The notes: generated from the letters alone by a model not told the origin. A stretch of DNA of 64,000 nt from Eubacteriaceae bacterium (GCA_902362805.1 CABIXY010000011.1:1-64000), one strand, 5' to 3'; counted from the first letter of the stretch, positions 25,866-34,946 are shown. Numbers and translations: made by a program.

Positions 25866-27635
25866 TTATAAGTTCTCAATTCCCTGTTTTAGTTCTTTAA
25901 GGCTATCTGTCAGCTCTTCTGGAAGCTGGTCAAATTTACTGTAAAACGCTTCTATATCTTTTATCTCACTCTGCCAAGCCTCTTTGTCGACTCGCAGTAA
26001 TTTCTCCATCTCCTCCGCAGTAATATCCAACTCTTCCAAGTCGATGTCCTCCGGCCTTGGCTCATAACCCAGAGGTGACTCCACCGCACCGACAGTACCT
26101 TTGCATCTGTGGAGCATCCAGAGGATCACTCTCAAGTTGTCTCCGAATCCAGGCCACAAGAACTCGTCATTTTCATCTGTTCTAAACCAGTTTACGTGAA
26201 AGATCCTCGGCGGATTGGTCATTTTTTTGCCCATGTCAATCCAGTGCTGAAAGTATTCAGCCATGTTATATCCGCAGAATGGCAGCATTGCCATCGGATC
26301 GTGTCTTACTACGCCTACTTTGCCGTTTGCCGCTGCTGTTGTCTCGGAGGCCATTGCCGAACCGATGAAGACCCCGTGGTTCCAGTCCTTTGCCTCATAT
26401 ACCAGCGGTTCCGCCTTCGCTCTTCTGCCGCCAAAGATGATGGCCGAAATAGGCACACCCTCTCCCGTAAAAAATTCGTCTGCAATGGTCGGACAGTTTT
26501 CTGCCGGAGCAGTGAACCTGGAATTGGGATGTGCTCCCTTTTCGGCAGAAGTCTTGCCGTTCCAAGGGTTCCCCAGCCAGTCTTCGCCGTTTTCCGGCGG
26601 GTTCTTGTCGAGTCGTTCCCACCAAACTGTATTATCATCAAGATTTCTTGCTACGTTGGTAAAAATCGTGCCCTTCTTCGTAGTCTGCAGCGCATTCGGG
26701 TTGGACTTTTGGTTTGTTCCCGGCGCGACTCCAAAAAACCCGTTTTCTGGATTTACCGCATAGAGACGCCCGTCTTTTCCAATGCGCAGCCACGCGATGT
26801 CGTCACCTACTGTTGAAATCTTATAACCTTTCTTCTTAAAGTAATCAGGAGGCGTCAGCATTGCCAGGTTGGTTTTGCCACAGGCGCTTGGAAATGCACC
26901 GCAGACATACTTGCTCTCCCCTGCTTCGTTCTCTATCTTCAGAATCAGCATGTGTTCTGCCATCCAGCCTTCTTGTTTGCCAAGATAGGAACCGATTCGA
27001 AGTGCCAGGCATTTCTTGCCCAGTAAAACATTGCCGCCATAGGCTGAATTGATAGACCAGATTGTATTATCCTCTGGAAAATGTGCAATATATTTTTCCT
27101 GTTCGTTAATCTGCGCTTTGGAGTGGAGGCACTTGGTAAAGTCTGCACCTCGATTCAATTGGTCAATGACCTTCTGTCCAACGCGAGTCATAATCGCCAT
27201 ACTCAATACAACATAAATAGAATCTGTAATCTCAATACCGATTTTTGCGAATTCAGTGCCGACGACTCCCATAGAAAATGGGATGACATACATGGTTCTC
27301 CCTTTCATGGAATCCTTAAACAACTTGCCCATTTTTGCATACATTTCTTCAGGACTGGCCCAGTTATTCGTCGGACCCGCATCCTCTTTTCTGCTGGTAC
27401 AGATTACCGTTCTTTTTTCGTCTCTTGCAACATCTTTTGGGTTTGTGCGGTAGTACAGACATCCTGGCAGTTTCTCCTGATTCAATTCCAGCATCTCACC
27501 AGTTTCCAAAGCAATCTTCTTGATCTGATCGAGCTGCTCTTCACTGCCATCAATCCAAACAATATCGTCCGGTTTGGTCATTTCCGCCATTTCTTTCACC
27601 CAATCGTTAACGGATTGGTTTGTTACCATTGTCAT
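25866..27635 (-). CDS. pckG: Phosphoenolpyruvate carboxykinase (GTP)
   Basis: The 589-residue protein is a GTP-type PEP carboxykinase. The P-loop with its catalytic cysteine is at residues 248-256 (FPSACGKTN, C252), followed by VGDDIAWLR and the N-terminal substrate-site RTMYVIPFSMG. It interconverts oxaloacetate and PEP with GTP/GDP. In an amino-acid fermenter it probably serves gluconeogenesis or substrate-level GTP formation. AAGGAG lies 8 bases before the Met at 27635. It is a stand-alone gene with its own terminator. Confidence 0.95.
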   Translation of the reverse strand: MTMVTNQSVNDWVKEMAEMTKPDDIVWIDGSEEQLDQIKKIALETGEMLELNQEKLPGCLYYRTNPKDVARDEKRTVICTSRKEDAGPTNNWASPEEMYAKMGKLFKDSMKGRTMYVIPFSMGVVGTEFAKIGIEITDSIYVVLSMAIMTRVGQKVIDQLNRGADFTKCLHSKAQINEQEKYIAHFPEDNTIWSINSAYGGNVLLGKKCLALRIGSYLGKQEGWMAEHMLILKIENEAGESKYVCGAFPSACGKTNLAMLTPPDYFKKKGYKISTVGDDIAWLRIGKDGRLYAVNPENGFFGVAPGTNQKSNPNALQTTKKGTIFTNVARNLDDNTVWWERLDKNPPENGEDWLGNPWNGKTSAEKGAHPNSRFTAPAENCPTIADEFFTGEGVPISAIIFGGRRAKAEPLVYEAKDWNHGVFIGSAMASETTAAANGKVGVVRHDPMAMLPFCGYNMAEYFQHWIDMGKKMTNPPRIFHVNWFRTDENDEFLWPGFGDNLRVILWMLHRCKGTVGAVESPLGYEPRPEDIDLEELDITAEEMEKLLRVDKEAWQSEIKDIEAFYSKFDQLPEELTDSLKELKQGIENL

Positions 27636-27763
27636 AAATTTTTCTCCTTTTCTCCTTTTTATAACAATTTCAGGCCGCTTCGGCGGAAGCAGTCTACTAT
27701 ATGATTTTCATACAAGCACCATTCTATACCACTTTGCAGCTTTTGTCACGGAAATTTTTCACC

Positions 27764-28324
27764 CTATTTCAGTTCCATATATTCACTCATCATACACACG
27801 CCGTATGCCCCCGCATCGATACATTGCCAGGCATTTTTTTTGCAAATGCCGCCTATTGCAAAAACTGGAATGCCGACGCTGCGGCAGACAATCTGCAGTG
27901 CTTCAAGCCCTCTCGGCGGAACGCCTTTTTTACAGTCAGTGGCAAAAACATGCCCATATATAATATATGACGCACCTAAGTTTTGTGCACACACAGCCTC
28001 TGCTTGAGAATGTACGGAAATCCCCAGGCACGGCAGTTCTGACCTGGCTCGGCAATCCAGTGCCTGCGCTATCTGCAGAGGCAGTTGGATGCCCTGCGCT
28101 CCCAGCTTTACTGCTAATTCTGGCCTTCCGTTGAAATAACAAGGAACGTTTTCTGCCCTGCAAATCGCCATCACCTTTATAGCGAGACGCTCATATGCTT
28201 CTTCTGACAAATCTTTTTCTCGTAGAATCAGTGCTGCAGGCTTTGTGGCAACAACTTTTTCTATCTGGCAGAGAAAATCTCCCTGGGCCAAATGGCGATT
28301 TGTAACACAGATTTTCCTACACAT
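27764..28324 (-). CDS. thiE: Thiamine-phosphate synthase-like protein (ThiE/TenI)
   Basis: The 186-residue protein has the ThiE/TenI barrel pattern: LILREKDL near the start, LGISVHS in the middle, YIIYGHVFATDCKKGVPPRGLE and VFAIGGI at the phosphate site. ThiE joins the thiazole and pyrimidine phosphates. The related TenI only aromatises the thiazole. Its place at the end of thiSFGH is compatible with both. The start is taken at 28324, where ATG overlaps the thiH stop; an alternative Met lies 12 bases upstream. Confidence 0.75.
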   Translation of the reverse strand: MCRKICVTNRHLAQGDFLCQIEKVVATKPAALILREKDLSEEAYERLAIKVMAICRAENVPCYFNGRPELAVKLGAQGIQLPLQIAQALDCRARSELPCLGISVHSQAEAVCAQNLGASYIIYGHVFATDCKKGVPPRGLEALQIVCRSVGIPVFAIGGICKKNAWQCIDAGAYGVCMMSEYMELK

Positions 28325-29570
28325 AAATATAGTCATTGATGACAGGCTGCAGTCCTTCTTCTTCTATGTCGTTATACATCTGTGCAAAACTTCGACCGTC
28401 GGCAATTTCAAACTGCTCATCACCAGCGTCATCAATCTCCTTTCCTTCGTATTTCCCTTCATGATCTCCGATACCCGTTGAAACGCCTGCAGAAATCTTT
28501 GTGGCAGCAATTTTTACAATGCCGTTTCGAAAGGATTCGTTTTCTCTAGAAGAAACGGTAATCCCTACATACGGCAGGAAAATGCGATAAGCGCAAAGTA
28601 CCTGGCAGAGCTGTCGTTCTCCTACGTCCATGGGATTGATCCGCTCGTTGTTGATGATGGGGCGCAGCCTTGGACAGGAAAGGGAAAATTCACCATGAGG
28701 GTATTTGCGCTGGAGGTAATACACGTGAAGAGCTGTTGCCAATGCATCTTTTCTAAAGTCTGACAAACCGAGCAGCGCTGAAAAGCCTACTCCTCTGACC
28801 CCTCCCATAAGTGCTCGCTCCTGTGCGTCAAAACGATAAGGAAAGACTCGCTTGTGCCCCATCAGATGCAGCGTCTCGTACTTGTCCCCATCGTAAGTCT
28901 CCTGAAATACAGTGACATAGTCCACGCCACATTCATGAAGATACTCATATTCATCCACATTGACGGGATAAATCTCTACGCCGATATTTCGAAAGTATTT
29001 GCGTGCAATCTTGCAGGCCTCTCCGATATATTGCACGCTGCTGACTTTGCGGCTCTCCCCTGTCAAGAGCAAAATCTCTTCCATGCCAGAATCAGCAATG
29101 ATTTTCATTTCTTTTTCCATTTCTGCATAACTCAGCTTCTTTCTATTGATGTCGTTGTAACAATTGAAACCGCAGTAAATGCAGTAATTTTCACAATAGT
29201 TTGCTATATATAGAGGCGTAAAGATATATACAGTATTCCCAAAATGTCTGCTGGTTTCCGCTTTTGCCCTATCCGCCATTTTCTCTAGAAAGGGCTGAGC
29301 TGCGGGTGACAGCAGGACTTTGAACTCTTCAATTCCGCAGGTTTCCTTTTCAAGAGCTCGCTTGACGTCATCGGCCGTATATCTGCCATAATCGTAGTCG
29401 TTCATCTGGCTTAAAACCCTGCTCATGATGTCAGAGTGAATCTGCTCCATGCCTTTCATATATTCCATATGGTTCGTCCTCGCTGAAGGATCACTTTCGA
29501 TGCGATGTTTTTTCTCTAGTGCCTCAGAACTCAATCTCTGTGAGTCAACAAAGAATAAGCTATTTTCCAT
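28317..29570 (-). CDS. thiH: 2-iminoacetate synthase ThiH (radical SAM)
   Basis: This 417-residue radical SAM enzyme carries the cluster motif C126-x3-C130-x2-C133, followed by the NDINRKKLSYAEMEKE region typical of ThiH. It splits tyrosine to 2-iminoacetate (dehydroglycine) and p-cresol for the thiazole ring. It is the anaerobic alternative to the oxygen-dependent ThiO, in line with a strict anaerobe. It follows thiG by 10 bp and overlaps thiE. Confidence 0.93.
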   Translation of the reverse strand: MENSLFFVDSQRLSSEALEKKHRIESDPSARTNHMEYMKGMEQIHSDIMSRVLSQMNDYDYGRYTADDVKRALEKETCGIEEFKVLLSPAAQPFLEKMADRAKAETSRHFGNTVYIFTPLYIANYCENYCIYCGFNCYNDINRKKLSYAEMEKEMKIIADSGMEEILLLTGESRKVSSVQYIGEACKIARKYFRNIGVEIYPVNVDEYEYLHECGVDYVTVFQETYDGDKYETLHLMGHKRVFPYRFDAQERALMGGVRGVGFSALLGLSDFRKDALATALHVYYLQRKYPHGEFSLSCPRLRPIINNERINPMDVGERQLCQVLCAYRIFLPYVGITVSSRENESFRNGIVKIAATKISAGVSTGIGDHEGKYEGKEIDDAGDEQFEIADGRSFAQMYNDIEEEGLQPVINDYIYV

Positions 29571-29580
29571 CTCTTTCCTC

Positions 29581-30351
29581 CTAATCTCTCAAAAAGCCTG
29601 TCAACGGATCTGAAGCCGCCGCACCTCTTTCCAGAACACGCCCCAGTCCTGATAAATAGGCATCTCTGCCCGCTTCAATAGCCTGGCGGAAGGCAGAAGC
29701 CATGGCTGGAATATCGCCGGCTGTGGCGATAGCTGTGTTTGCCATTACCGCCGCTGCGCCCATTTCCATCACTTCGCAGGCCTGTGATGGCTTCCCAATG
29801 CCTGCGTCAACAATAATCGGCAGGTCTATTTCATCAATCAAGATTTGCAAGAAAGCTCTTGTAGCCAGTCCTTTGTTGGACCCGATGGGGGCAGCCAGAG
29901 GCATCACCGCCGCTGCACCAGCATTGACCAAATCTCTTGCGGCATAAAGGTCGGGATACATGTAGGGCAGTACGACAAATCCTTCTTTTGCCAGTATTTC
30001 TGTCGCTTTGACAGTTTCTACATTGTCTGGTAACAGGTATTTGCTGTCTTTCATAATCTCGATTTTGACGAAATCGCCGCATCCTAACTCTCTGGACATT
30101 CTAGCGATTCTGACTGCTTCCTCCGCATTTCTGGCTCCGGAGGTATTTGGCAGAAGGGTTATATTCTCAGGTATGTAATCCAGAATATTTTCACTTTCTC
30201 TGGTGTTGGTTCTTCTCACTGCCAAAGTTATAATTTCAGCCTCTGCCTGCTCCACAGCTGCTTTGATCAGCTCCATGGAATATTTGCCTGAGCCTAAGAT
30301 AAATCTTGAAGAAAATTCTTTTCCTCCTAATACGAATGTGTCTTTTTTCAT
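29581..30351 (-). CDS. thiG: Thiazole synthase ThiG
   Basis: The 256-residue barrel protein has the ThiG motifs [49 protein letters not shown] (Schiff-base lysine), and [23 protein letters not shown]. It assembles the thiamine thiazole from 1-deoxyxylulose phosphate, ThiS thiocarboxylate and iminoacetate. The Met at 30351 overlaps the thiF stop (ATGA), which decides the start over the 20-residue upstream extension. Confidence 0.95.
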   Translation of the reverse strand: MKKDTFVLGGKEFSSRFILGSGKYSMELIKAAVEQAEAEIITLAVRRTNTRESENILDYIPENITLLPNTSGARNAEEAVRIARMSRELGCGDFVKIEIMKDSKYLLPDNVETVKATEILAKEGFVVLPYMYPDLYAARDLVNAGAAAVMPLAAPIGSNKGLATRAFLQILIDEIDLPIIVDAGIGKPSQACEVMEMGAAAVMANTAIATAGDIPAMASAFRQAIEAGRDAYLSGLGRVLERGAAASDPLTGFLRD

Positions 30352-30986
30352 CGTACATCTTCCTTTCCTAAAATAAGTCTCACAATCATATTTGCTTGGT
30401 GAGCTCCACAAATCATGACTCGCGGTGCCATCAAGCCGTATTCCCTGCAGATTTCTGATTCTCCATCGCCGCAGAGATAAAAGTGAGATGTAATCTTTCT
30501 CGTCTGAATTGCATTGCTGTCTCCAAAGCCTGCCATTCCAGAGGCTCCTACCAGATATTTCCCCGGTAATTTCTCCAAAACACAGTTTACCAGCATGGCT
30601 TTCTCTTCCGCTGCATCAAAGGCTTCACAGATATACATGTCCTCTGACAGGAGCTCTGATATGTTTTCTTCCGTCAGCCTGACAAAATCAATGCGAATCT
30701 GGCTATAAGGGGAAAACCGCAGAATTTCATCTCGCAAGGCCTCTGGTTTAGGCTTGCCCAAATCACATAACGCATATTGCTGTCGGTTCAAATTTGAGAG
30801 GTCTACACAGTCAAAATCAATCAGGTGCAATCTGCTTATGCCAGTTCTTGCAAGGGCGATGGCGATGGCTGAACCCAATCCGCCTAGGCCGCAGACGGCA
30901 ACTTTAGCTGCCGAAAGCTTATCCTGTATAGGTTTGGTATGGCGTCGTTCCAAAGTGTTTTTAAGTTCTTCTTTCGTTGGTATCAC
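30348..30986 (-). CDS. thiF: ThiS adenylyltransferase ThiF
   Basis: The 212-residue protein is an E1-like ATP-binding enzyme. CGLGGLGSA at residues 32-40 binds [20 protein letters not shown] supplies the magnesium aspartate and the arginine, and [12 protein letters not shown] follows. It activates the ThiS C-terminus. No rhodanese domain is attached. It is short, as expected for the clostridial ThiF-2 type. It sits between thiS and thiG. Confidence 0.92.
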   Translation of the reverse strand: MIPTKEELKNTLERRHTKPIQDKLSAAKVAVCGLGGLGSAIAIALARTGISRLHLIDFDCVDLSNLNRQQYALCDLGKPKPEALRDEILRFSPYSQIRIDFVRLTEENISELLSEDMYICEAFDAAEEKAMLVNCVLEKLPGKYLVGASGMAGFGDSNAIQTRKITSHFYLCGDGESEICREYGLMAPRVMICGAHQANMIVRLILGKEDVR

Positions 30987-30988
30987 AA

Positions 30989-31183
30989 TCAGCCACCTCC
31001 TACAAAACTCACAATTTCTATTTTATCGCCATCACAGATAACTTTCGTCTCATAACTTGTCTTTACAACGATTTCCCCGTTGCACTCTACTGCAATCCGT
31101 CTCAGCGGATATTCAGTCTCTTTCAGATATTCCATCAAAGTCTTTCCTTCTGCATCAGTCTCTCTGCCGTTAATCTTTACCAT
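30989..31183 (-). CDS. thiS: Sulfur-carrier protein ThiS
   Basis: The 64-residue ubiquitin-like protein begins MVKINGRET and ends IVSFVGGG. The C-terminal Gly-Gly is the site of thiocarboxylate formation. The Met at 31183 has GGGAGA about 9 bases upstream, and the 30 codons above it look non-coding. It is the first gene of thiSFGHE and lies 2 bp from thiF. Confidence 0.92.
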   Translation of the reverse strand: MVKINGRETDAEGKTLMEYLKETEYPLRRIAVECNGEIVVKTSYETKVICDGDKIEIVSFVGGG

Positions 31184-31245
31184 GGTGTATGATTCTCCCT
31201 TCTGCTGTCTTAGGCATATAACGTCTCGTTCAGCTCCCGCATGCA

Positions 31246-31306
31246 AACAAAAAAGCCACACAAAGACTCGCACCCGTGGTGGTGCGCCCCTTTGTGTGGC
31301 TTTAAA
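31246..31306 (-). terminator. Hairpin with T run in the thi leader (attenuator candidate)
   Basis: On the minus strand AAAGCCACACAAAG pairs with CTTTGTGTGGCTTT and encloses an inner GCACC/GGGTGC stem. Six T residues follow. It lies about 63 bp upstream of thiS, and the space between is too short for a separate promoter. Either it ends the coiled-coil gene upstream, or it is an attenuator of the thi operon. No canonical TPP aptamer is recognised. Confidence 0.65.
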
Positions 31307-31323
31307 GTCAACACTCTTTTACT

Positions 31324-31352
31324 ATTTTATAATTCTATGCGGTCAAAGTCAA
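31324..31352 (-). promoter_or_regulatory. Candidate sigma-A promoter upstream of thiS
   Basis: TTGACT and TAAAAT are separated by 17 bp on the minus strand. Initiation would fall just before the leader hairpin at 31246-31306, so transcription into thi would have to pass that terminator-like structure. Confidence 0.5.
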
Positions 31353-31369
31353 GTCCTTGCCTGCCAGAA

Positions 31370-31864
31370 TCAGCAGCACGATTTGCATTTCTTTAATTTT
31401 TCATCGTGCTCACTGACGATCTTCTTGAGCACCTCTACATCCTCGCAAACCAGGTCCACCTTGTCTGCCGACATTTGATACCGAAACGAAGTGTCCAGAT
31501 AGCATGTCTCGATATTGGCCAGACCCGGCACAATCCTGGTTTCCTGACAGATTTTTAGCTTCATCAGTTCGCTGTTCATACGCTTCAGCTCCAGCTTCAT
31601 CCAGTTGACGTCCTTCTCTAAGCTGGCAACTCTCTTCTCCAGATCGGCAAATCTGGTTTCCAGGTTCGTCATACGATCTTCCAGGTTTGTCATACGGTCT
31701 TCCAAGTTCGTCATACAATTTTCCAGGTTCGTCATACAATCTTCCAGATTAGCCACCCGGTCTTCCACTGCATCCAATTTTTTCCCGATAGGCTGCAGCT
31801 TCGTATCTAGCTTGGTATCCATCATTTGCGAAAGTGCTAATAAGTCTTCATTGGTCAAAGTCAT
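31370..31864 (-). CDS. Heptad-repeat coiled-coil protein
   Basis: This 164-residue soluble protein has a long coiled coil (about residues 20-105) built of near-identical heptads such as RMTNLED and CMTNLEN, followed by a less regular region and a cysteine-bearing KKCKSCC end. I recognise no enzyme domain. Similar proteins appear in clostridia next to varied genes and their role is unknown. GGGAGGA precedes the Met at 31864 by 5 bases. The tandem 21-bp DNA repeats suggest that copy number can vary. Confidence 0.75.
   Translation of the reverse strand: MTLTNEDLLALSQMMDTKLDTKLQPIGKKLDAVEDRVANLEDCMTNLENCMTNLEDRMTNLEDRMTNLETRFADLEKRVASLEKDVNWMKLELKRMNSELMKLKICQETRIVPGLANIETCYLDTSFRYQMSADKVDLVCEDVEVLKKIVSEHDEKLKKCKSCC
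31668..31751. repeat. Four tandem 21-bp repeats inside the coiled-coil gene
   Basis: GTCATACGATCTTCCAGGTT and three near-copies follow one another with a 21-bp period. Each encodes one heptad (consensus MTNLEDR/C). Because the period is a multiple of three, gain or loss of units keeps the frame and only changes coil length. Confidence 0.9.
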
Positions 31865-32018
31865 AAAATTCCTCCCTTCCAATGCGGCATAGGTATCTTC
31901 CTTTAATTAAAATAAGCATAGCACATTCGTATGGGGAGTTCCAGTTGTTTTTGCTCTCATAAAAGAAGTAATACTATTTTGATTTTCCCCTTTAAGTCAT
32001 TCACTACTCCCCTACAAA

Positions 32019-32060
32019 TAAAAAAAATATAGCCAACTGTGCTTGCGGACACAGTTGGCT
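32019..32060 (-). terminator. Terminator of the alanine-dehydrogenase-like gene
   Basis: AGCCAACTGTG and CACAGTTGGCT form an 11-bp stem with an 8-base loop. On the minus strand a run of T residues follows. It lies 16 bp past the stop codon. Confidence 0.92.
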
Positions 32061-32076
32061 GATTATCATTCTATTT

Positions 32077-33243
32077 TTAGAATTCTGGGTAGAAATTATC
32101 CGATCTAGTAATTGTTGTCTTCGGCGCAGGATCCAGCGTCTTATCTGCAATTCCGAGGATGACTTCTGGCTGTACCCAAGGTCTGTCTTGAATCCCACTG
32201 GTCTCCTCGTGAGTCAAATATCCCTTATACGCAGTCAGACTCCGTCTCAGATAACCATTTTTAACACATGCTTTCTCTAAGCCTTCGTTCATGATAGACT
32301 GGAAGTGTGGCAGTACGGAGGCGGCATACGCCACAGAGGCAGAACCTGCAATCGCCCCTGGAATATTGCTGACACAGTAATGTACGACACCCTCTTCGAT
32401 ATATATGGGATCGTCATGTGTGGTTTCGTGAAAGGTTTCGATACAGCCATAATCGTTACTTACGTCAACGATGACCGAACCCCTGCGCATCGAGGCCACC
32501 ATCTTCCGATCAATCATAAAGTCCGCAGCATTCTTCGGCCATCTGACACAGTTGATGACCAAATCTGTCGTTGGCAGTTCCTTCGCGATATTGTATTTAT
32601 TAGATATAACGGTGTTTACTTTTCCGTCATATTTTGCGGAAATCTCACGCAGTGCTCCAATATTCACATCGGCTACAGTAACCCAAGCCCCCATAGTCTG
32701 AAGCACTTCAATGGCACCTTTACCAACGGTTCCACAGCCGCATACTAATGCTTTGATGCCCGGAGCTGCGCCCAGACCGCTGACAAATTTCCCACTGCCA
32801 CCGTTAGTGCTCATCATGGACCAAAGACCCATAAAGGCACCGGCTTTGCCTGCCGCCTCACAGTTTGGAGAACCGTATCTATGAGAATCTTCTGCTGTAA
32901 TGGCAATGACTTTCTTCTCAAGCAAGGCATCGACCTCTTCCTTGTGAGCCGCCGGATGGATGCAGCAGTAGATCAACTGTCCCTCTCTCATCAATTCATA
33001 TTCACTCGCTTCTATTTCCTTGACCTTTGCCACGAAATCACAGGTCTGCCAAATTTCCTCATTTCCCATCGTAATCGTCGCTCCAGCCTTTTCGTATTCC
33101 TCGTCATCAAAACCAGCAGCGTAACCAGCCTTACTTGCCACATATACGTCATGTCCATCTTCTGTCAGAATGCTGACCTCTGCGGGCGTCGCTACAACAC
33201 GGTACTCCCCGTTTTTAATGTCTTTTAATACGCCAAATTTCAT
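32077..33243 (-). CDS. Alanine dehydrogenase-family enzyme
   Basis: This 388-residue protein has the alanine dehydrogenase/transhydrogenase alpha layout. MKFGVLKDIKNGEYRV and K-V-K-E in the first domain and CIHPAAHKEE carry the catalytic Lys and His. CGCGTVGKGAIEVLQTMGA binds NAD. VDVSNDYG, ETTHDDPIY and GVVHYCVSNIPGA complete the site. The middle of the protein (EDSHRYGSPNCEAAGKAGAF) differs from standard Ald, so another amino acid may be the substrate. A perfect sigma-54 promoter and a palindromic upstream site link it to the neighbouring activator. Deamination of alanine produced by ornithine fermentation is an attractive role. The Met at 33243 is used; upstream residues are unlike the family. 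Confidence 0.82.
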   Translation of the reverse strand: MKFGVLKDIKNGEYRVVATPAEVSILTEDGHDVYVASKAGYAAGFDDEEYEKAGATITMGNEEIWQTCDFVAKVKEIEASEYELMREGQLIYCCIHPAAHKEEVDALLEKKVIAITAEDSHRYGSPNCEAAGKAGAFMGLWSMMSTNGGSGKFVSGLGAAPGIKALVCGCGTVGKGAIEVLQTMGAWVTVADVNIGALREISAKYDGKVNTVISNKYNIAKELPTTDLVINCVRWPKNAADFMIDRKMVASMRRGSVIVDVSNDYGCIETFHETTHDDPIYIEEGVVHYCVSNIPGAIAGSASVAYAASVLPHFQSIMNEGLEKACVKNGYLRRSLTAYKGYLTHEETSGIQDRPWVQPEVILGIADKTLDPAPKTTITRSDNFYPEF

Positions 33244-33333
33244 TTCTATACTTCCTTTCCCCTTGCCTCCATGGACAAAACCCATCACAGAAGGCAACAA
33301 TATGTGCGATAATATTTACTGTCATATTCTAAC

Positions 33334-33349
33334 TGCAAATGCTGTGCCA
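33334..33349 (-). promoter_or_regulatory. Sigma-54 promoter of the alanine-dehydrogenase-like gene
   Basis: On the minus strand TGGCAC-AGCAT-TTGCA matches the -24/-12 consensus exactly, with GG and GC at the right spacing. It lies about 90 bp upstream of the start codon. Confidence 0.9.
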
Positions 33350-33362
33350 TCCTATATGTGAA

Positions 33363-33390
33363 TAAAAACGTTGAACAATCAACGTTTTTA
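33363..33390 (-). terminator. Terminator of the sigma-54 activator gene
   Basis: TAAAAACGTTGA and TCAACGTTTTTA form a 12-bp perfect stem with a 4-base loop. The descending arm on the minus strand ends in T residues. It separates the activator gene from the promoter of the next gene. Confidence 0.8.
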
Positions 33391-33410
33391 TCATTATCAT
33401 TTCACAAAAG

Positions 33411-33447
33411 TGCCAATTTATGAGCGGGTTCGGCTAACAAATTGGCG
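33411..33447. promoter_or_regulatory. Candidate enhancer (upstream activator site) for the ald promoter
   Basis: GCCAATTT at 33412 and AAATTGGC at 33439 form a perfect inverted pair, 70-105 bp upstream of the sigma-54 promoter. The half-site TGCCAATTT recurs upstream of the nhaC promoter at 36516, which suggests one activator for both. Confidence 0.7.
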
Positions 33448-33448
33448 T

Positions 33449-34840
33449 TTAGCGGATTTGGTATTCCTTTACTTTGCGGCTCAAAGTCTGCCTTGGAACC
33501 CCTAATACCGCAGCCGCCCTGGTAATATTCCCTTCTGTCTTCTGAAGAACGTTTTTTATGATATTTCGCTCATAGTCTGCTACCAGGTCAGTCAGCGGCA
33601 TATCGCCGTCTTCAAAGTCAGCTGTCTTCTTGTCCAGCATATGAAGCCTGCTTTCAATATGGCGCAGTTCCAAAATATCCGCATGATCCTCTGCCATGCC
33701 TACGCCGTAGGCTACTGTATTTTCCAGCTCTCTCACGTTACCATTCCACTGATATTGCCCCAATTCCTCATAAAGCTTTTTTGAGACCTTATGGATATTT
33801 TTCCCAAACAAATTATTGTACTTACTGATAAAATAATTCGTCAATAGGGGAATATCTTTTTTTCGTTCTCGCAGCGGCGGTATCTCCAGAACCATCACTG
33901 CCAATCTATAATACAGATCCATCCTGAACCTTCCCTCTGCTACAATCTTTGCAGGTTTTTCATTAGTAGAGGAAATGATGCGGACATCGACCTTTTTTAT
34001 TTGTTTTTCACCAACCCTTCTGAACGTTCCGTCTTGAATCACTCTGAGAATTTTAGGCTGCAGTTCAAGGGGCATAGAATTGATTTCGTCTAAAAAAAGC
34101 GTCCCCCCATTAGCCAGTTCCAACAGTCCCATGTTATCTACCGCGCCCGTAAAAGCGCCTTTTGATGTGCCAAAAAGAATGCTCTCCATCAGATTAGCCG
34201 GTATGGACGCACAGTTTTGTACGACAAAAGGCTTGCCCTCTCTCTTACCGGCGTTGTGCAGGGAGTGAGCCACAAGTTCTTTACCAGTCCCTGTTTCTCC
34301 ATAAATCAATACAGGCATGTCTGTCTTGGCCAATTTGACGATGTTATCCCTCAATTCTAACATTTTGCTGTCACAAGTCTGAATATCCTCTATCCTATAC
34401 CTGGCTTCATCAGAGATGTGTCCCAGACTTTCCACATTGTTATAAGCAAAGAGGACTTCATCCATAATCTCAACTCCATCAAGTGCCTGCTGCTCATTTC
34501 CAGATACAGACAGATCGATAGCACCTACCACAGTGCGCCCAGATTTGATCGGTATGGACAAGGAAGTAATTTCGATGGGTTCCCGATCTGCGCTTTTAAT
34601 AATCTGGTTCTCCATGTAAACCGGCATACCCCTTTGCATTGCAATATAAGCGGTACTGGAGCTTTCATCGAGATTCTCGTAAATGTCGAGAAACTTCTTT
34701 CCGACAACCTCGTAGTTCTCATCTTTCGTATCCAATTTGTTGTTAAACTTGGCTGAGAAAAGAATCTCGCCCTCCACGTTGATAATCGTAATCCCCTCTA
34801 TATATCCTTTGCCGTTAAAAAGCTTGTTTATAAAATCCAT
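33449..34840 (-). CDS. Sigma-54-dependent activator (AAA+, Fis-type HTH)
   Basis: The 463-residue protein has an N-terminal sensory domain of about 140 residues (PAS/GAF-like; VVGAIDLSVSG closes it), a central AAA+ domain with GETGTGKE and the sigma-54 contact loop GAFTGA, and a C-terminal Fis-like helix-turn-helix (RAAAVLGVPRQTLSRKV). There is no receiver domain, so a small molecule is probably sensed. It lies between an alanine-dehydrogenase-like gene and an nhaC gene, both with sigma-54 promoters and the same half-site, and is their likely activator. The Met at 34840 has AGGGAGAAG just upstream. Confidence 0.9.
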   Translation of the reverse strand: MDFINKLFNGKGYIEGITIINVEGEILFSAKFNNKLDTKDENYEVVGKKFLDIYENLDESSSTAYIAMQRGMPVYMENQIIKSADREPIEITSLSIPIKSGRTVVGAIDLSVSGNEQQALDGVEIMDEVLFAYNNVESLGHISDEARYRIEDIQTCDSKMLELRDNIVKLAKTDMPVLIYGETGTGKELVAHSLHNAGKREGKPFVVQNCASIPANLMESILFGTSKGAFTGAVDNMGLLELANGGTLFLDEINSMPLELQPKILRVIQDGTFRRVGEKQIKKVDVRIISSTNEKPAKIVAEGRFRMDLYYRLAVMVLEIPPLRERKKDIPLLTNYFISKYNNLFGKNIHKVSKKLYEELGQYQWNGNVRELENTVAYGVGMAEDHADILELRHIESRLHMLDKKTADFEDGDMPLTDLVADYERNIIKNVLQKTEGNITRAAAVLGVPRQTLSRKVKEYQIR

Positions 34841-34907
34841 GGCACTTCTCCCTTGCATCCAATTATGGTATCTTTATTGTACTTCGTCTTTGAAAAGGAG
34901 TCAAATC

Positions 34908-34946
34908 AAAAAGGCGAAAACCGCCTCCTTATGAGACGGTTCGCCT
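34908..34946 (-). terminator. Terminator of nhaC (second paralogue)
   Basis: On the minus strand AGGCGAACCGTCTC pairs with GGAGGCGGTTTTCGCCT with small bulges, followed by TTTTT. It lies 37 bp past the antiporter stop codon. Confidence 0.8.

Noticed and set aside
31246..31306. Canonical TPP riboswitch before thiS
   Set aside because: The conserved CTGAGA and the full 3' consensus of the aptamer are not found; only a hairpin with T run is clear.
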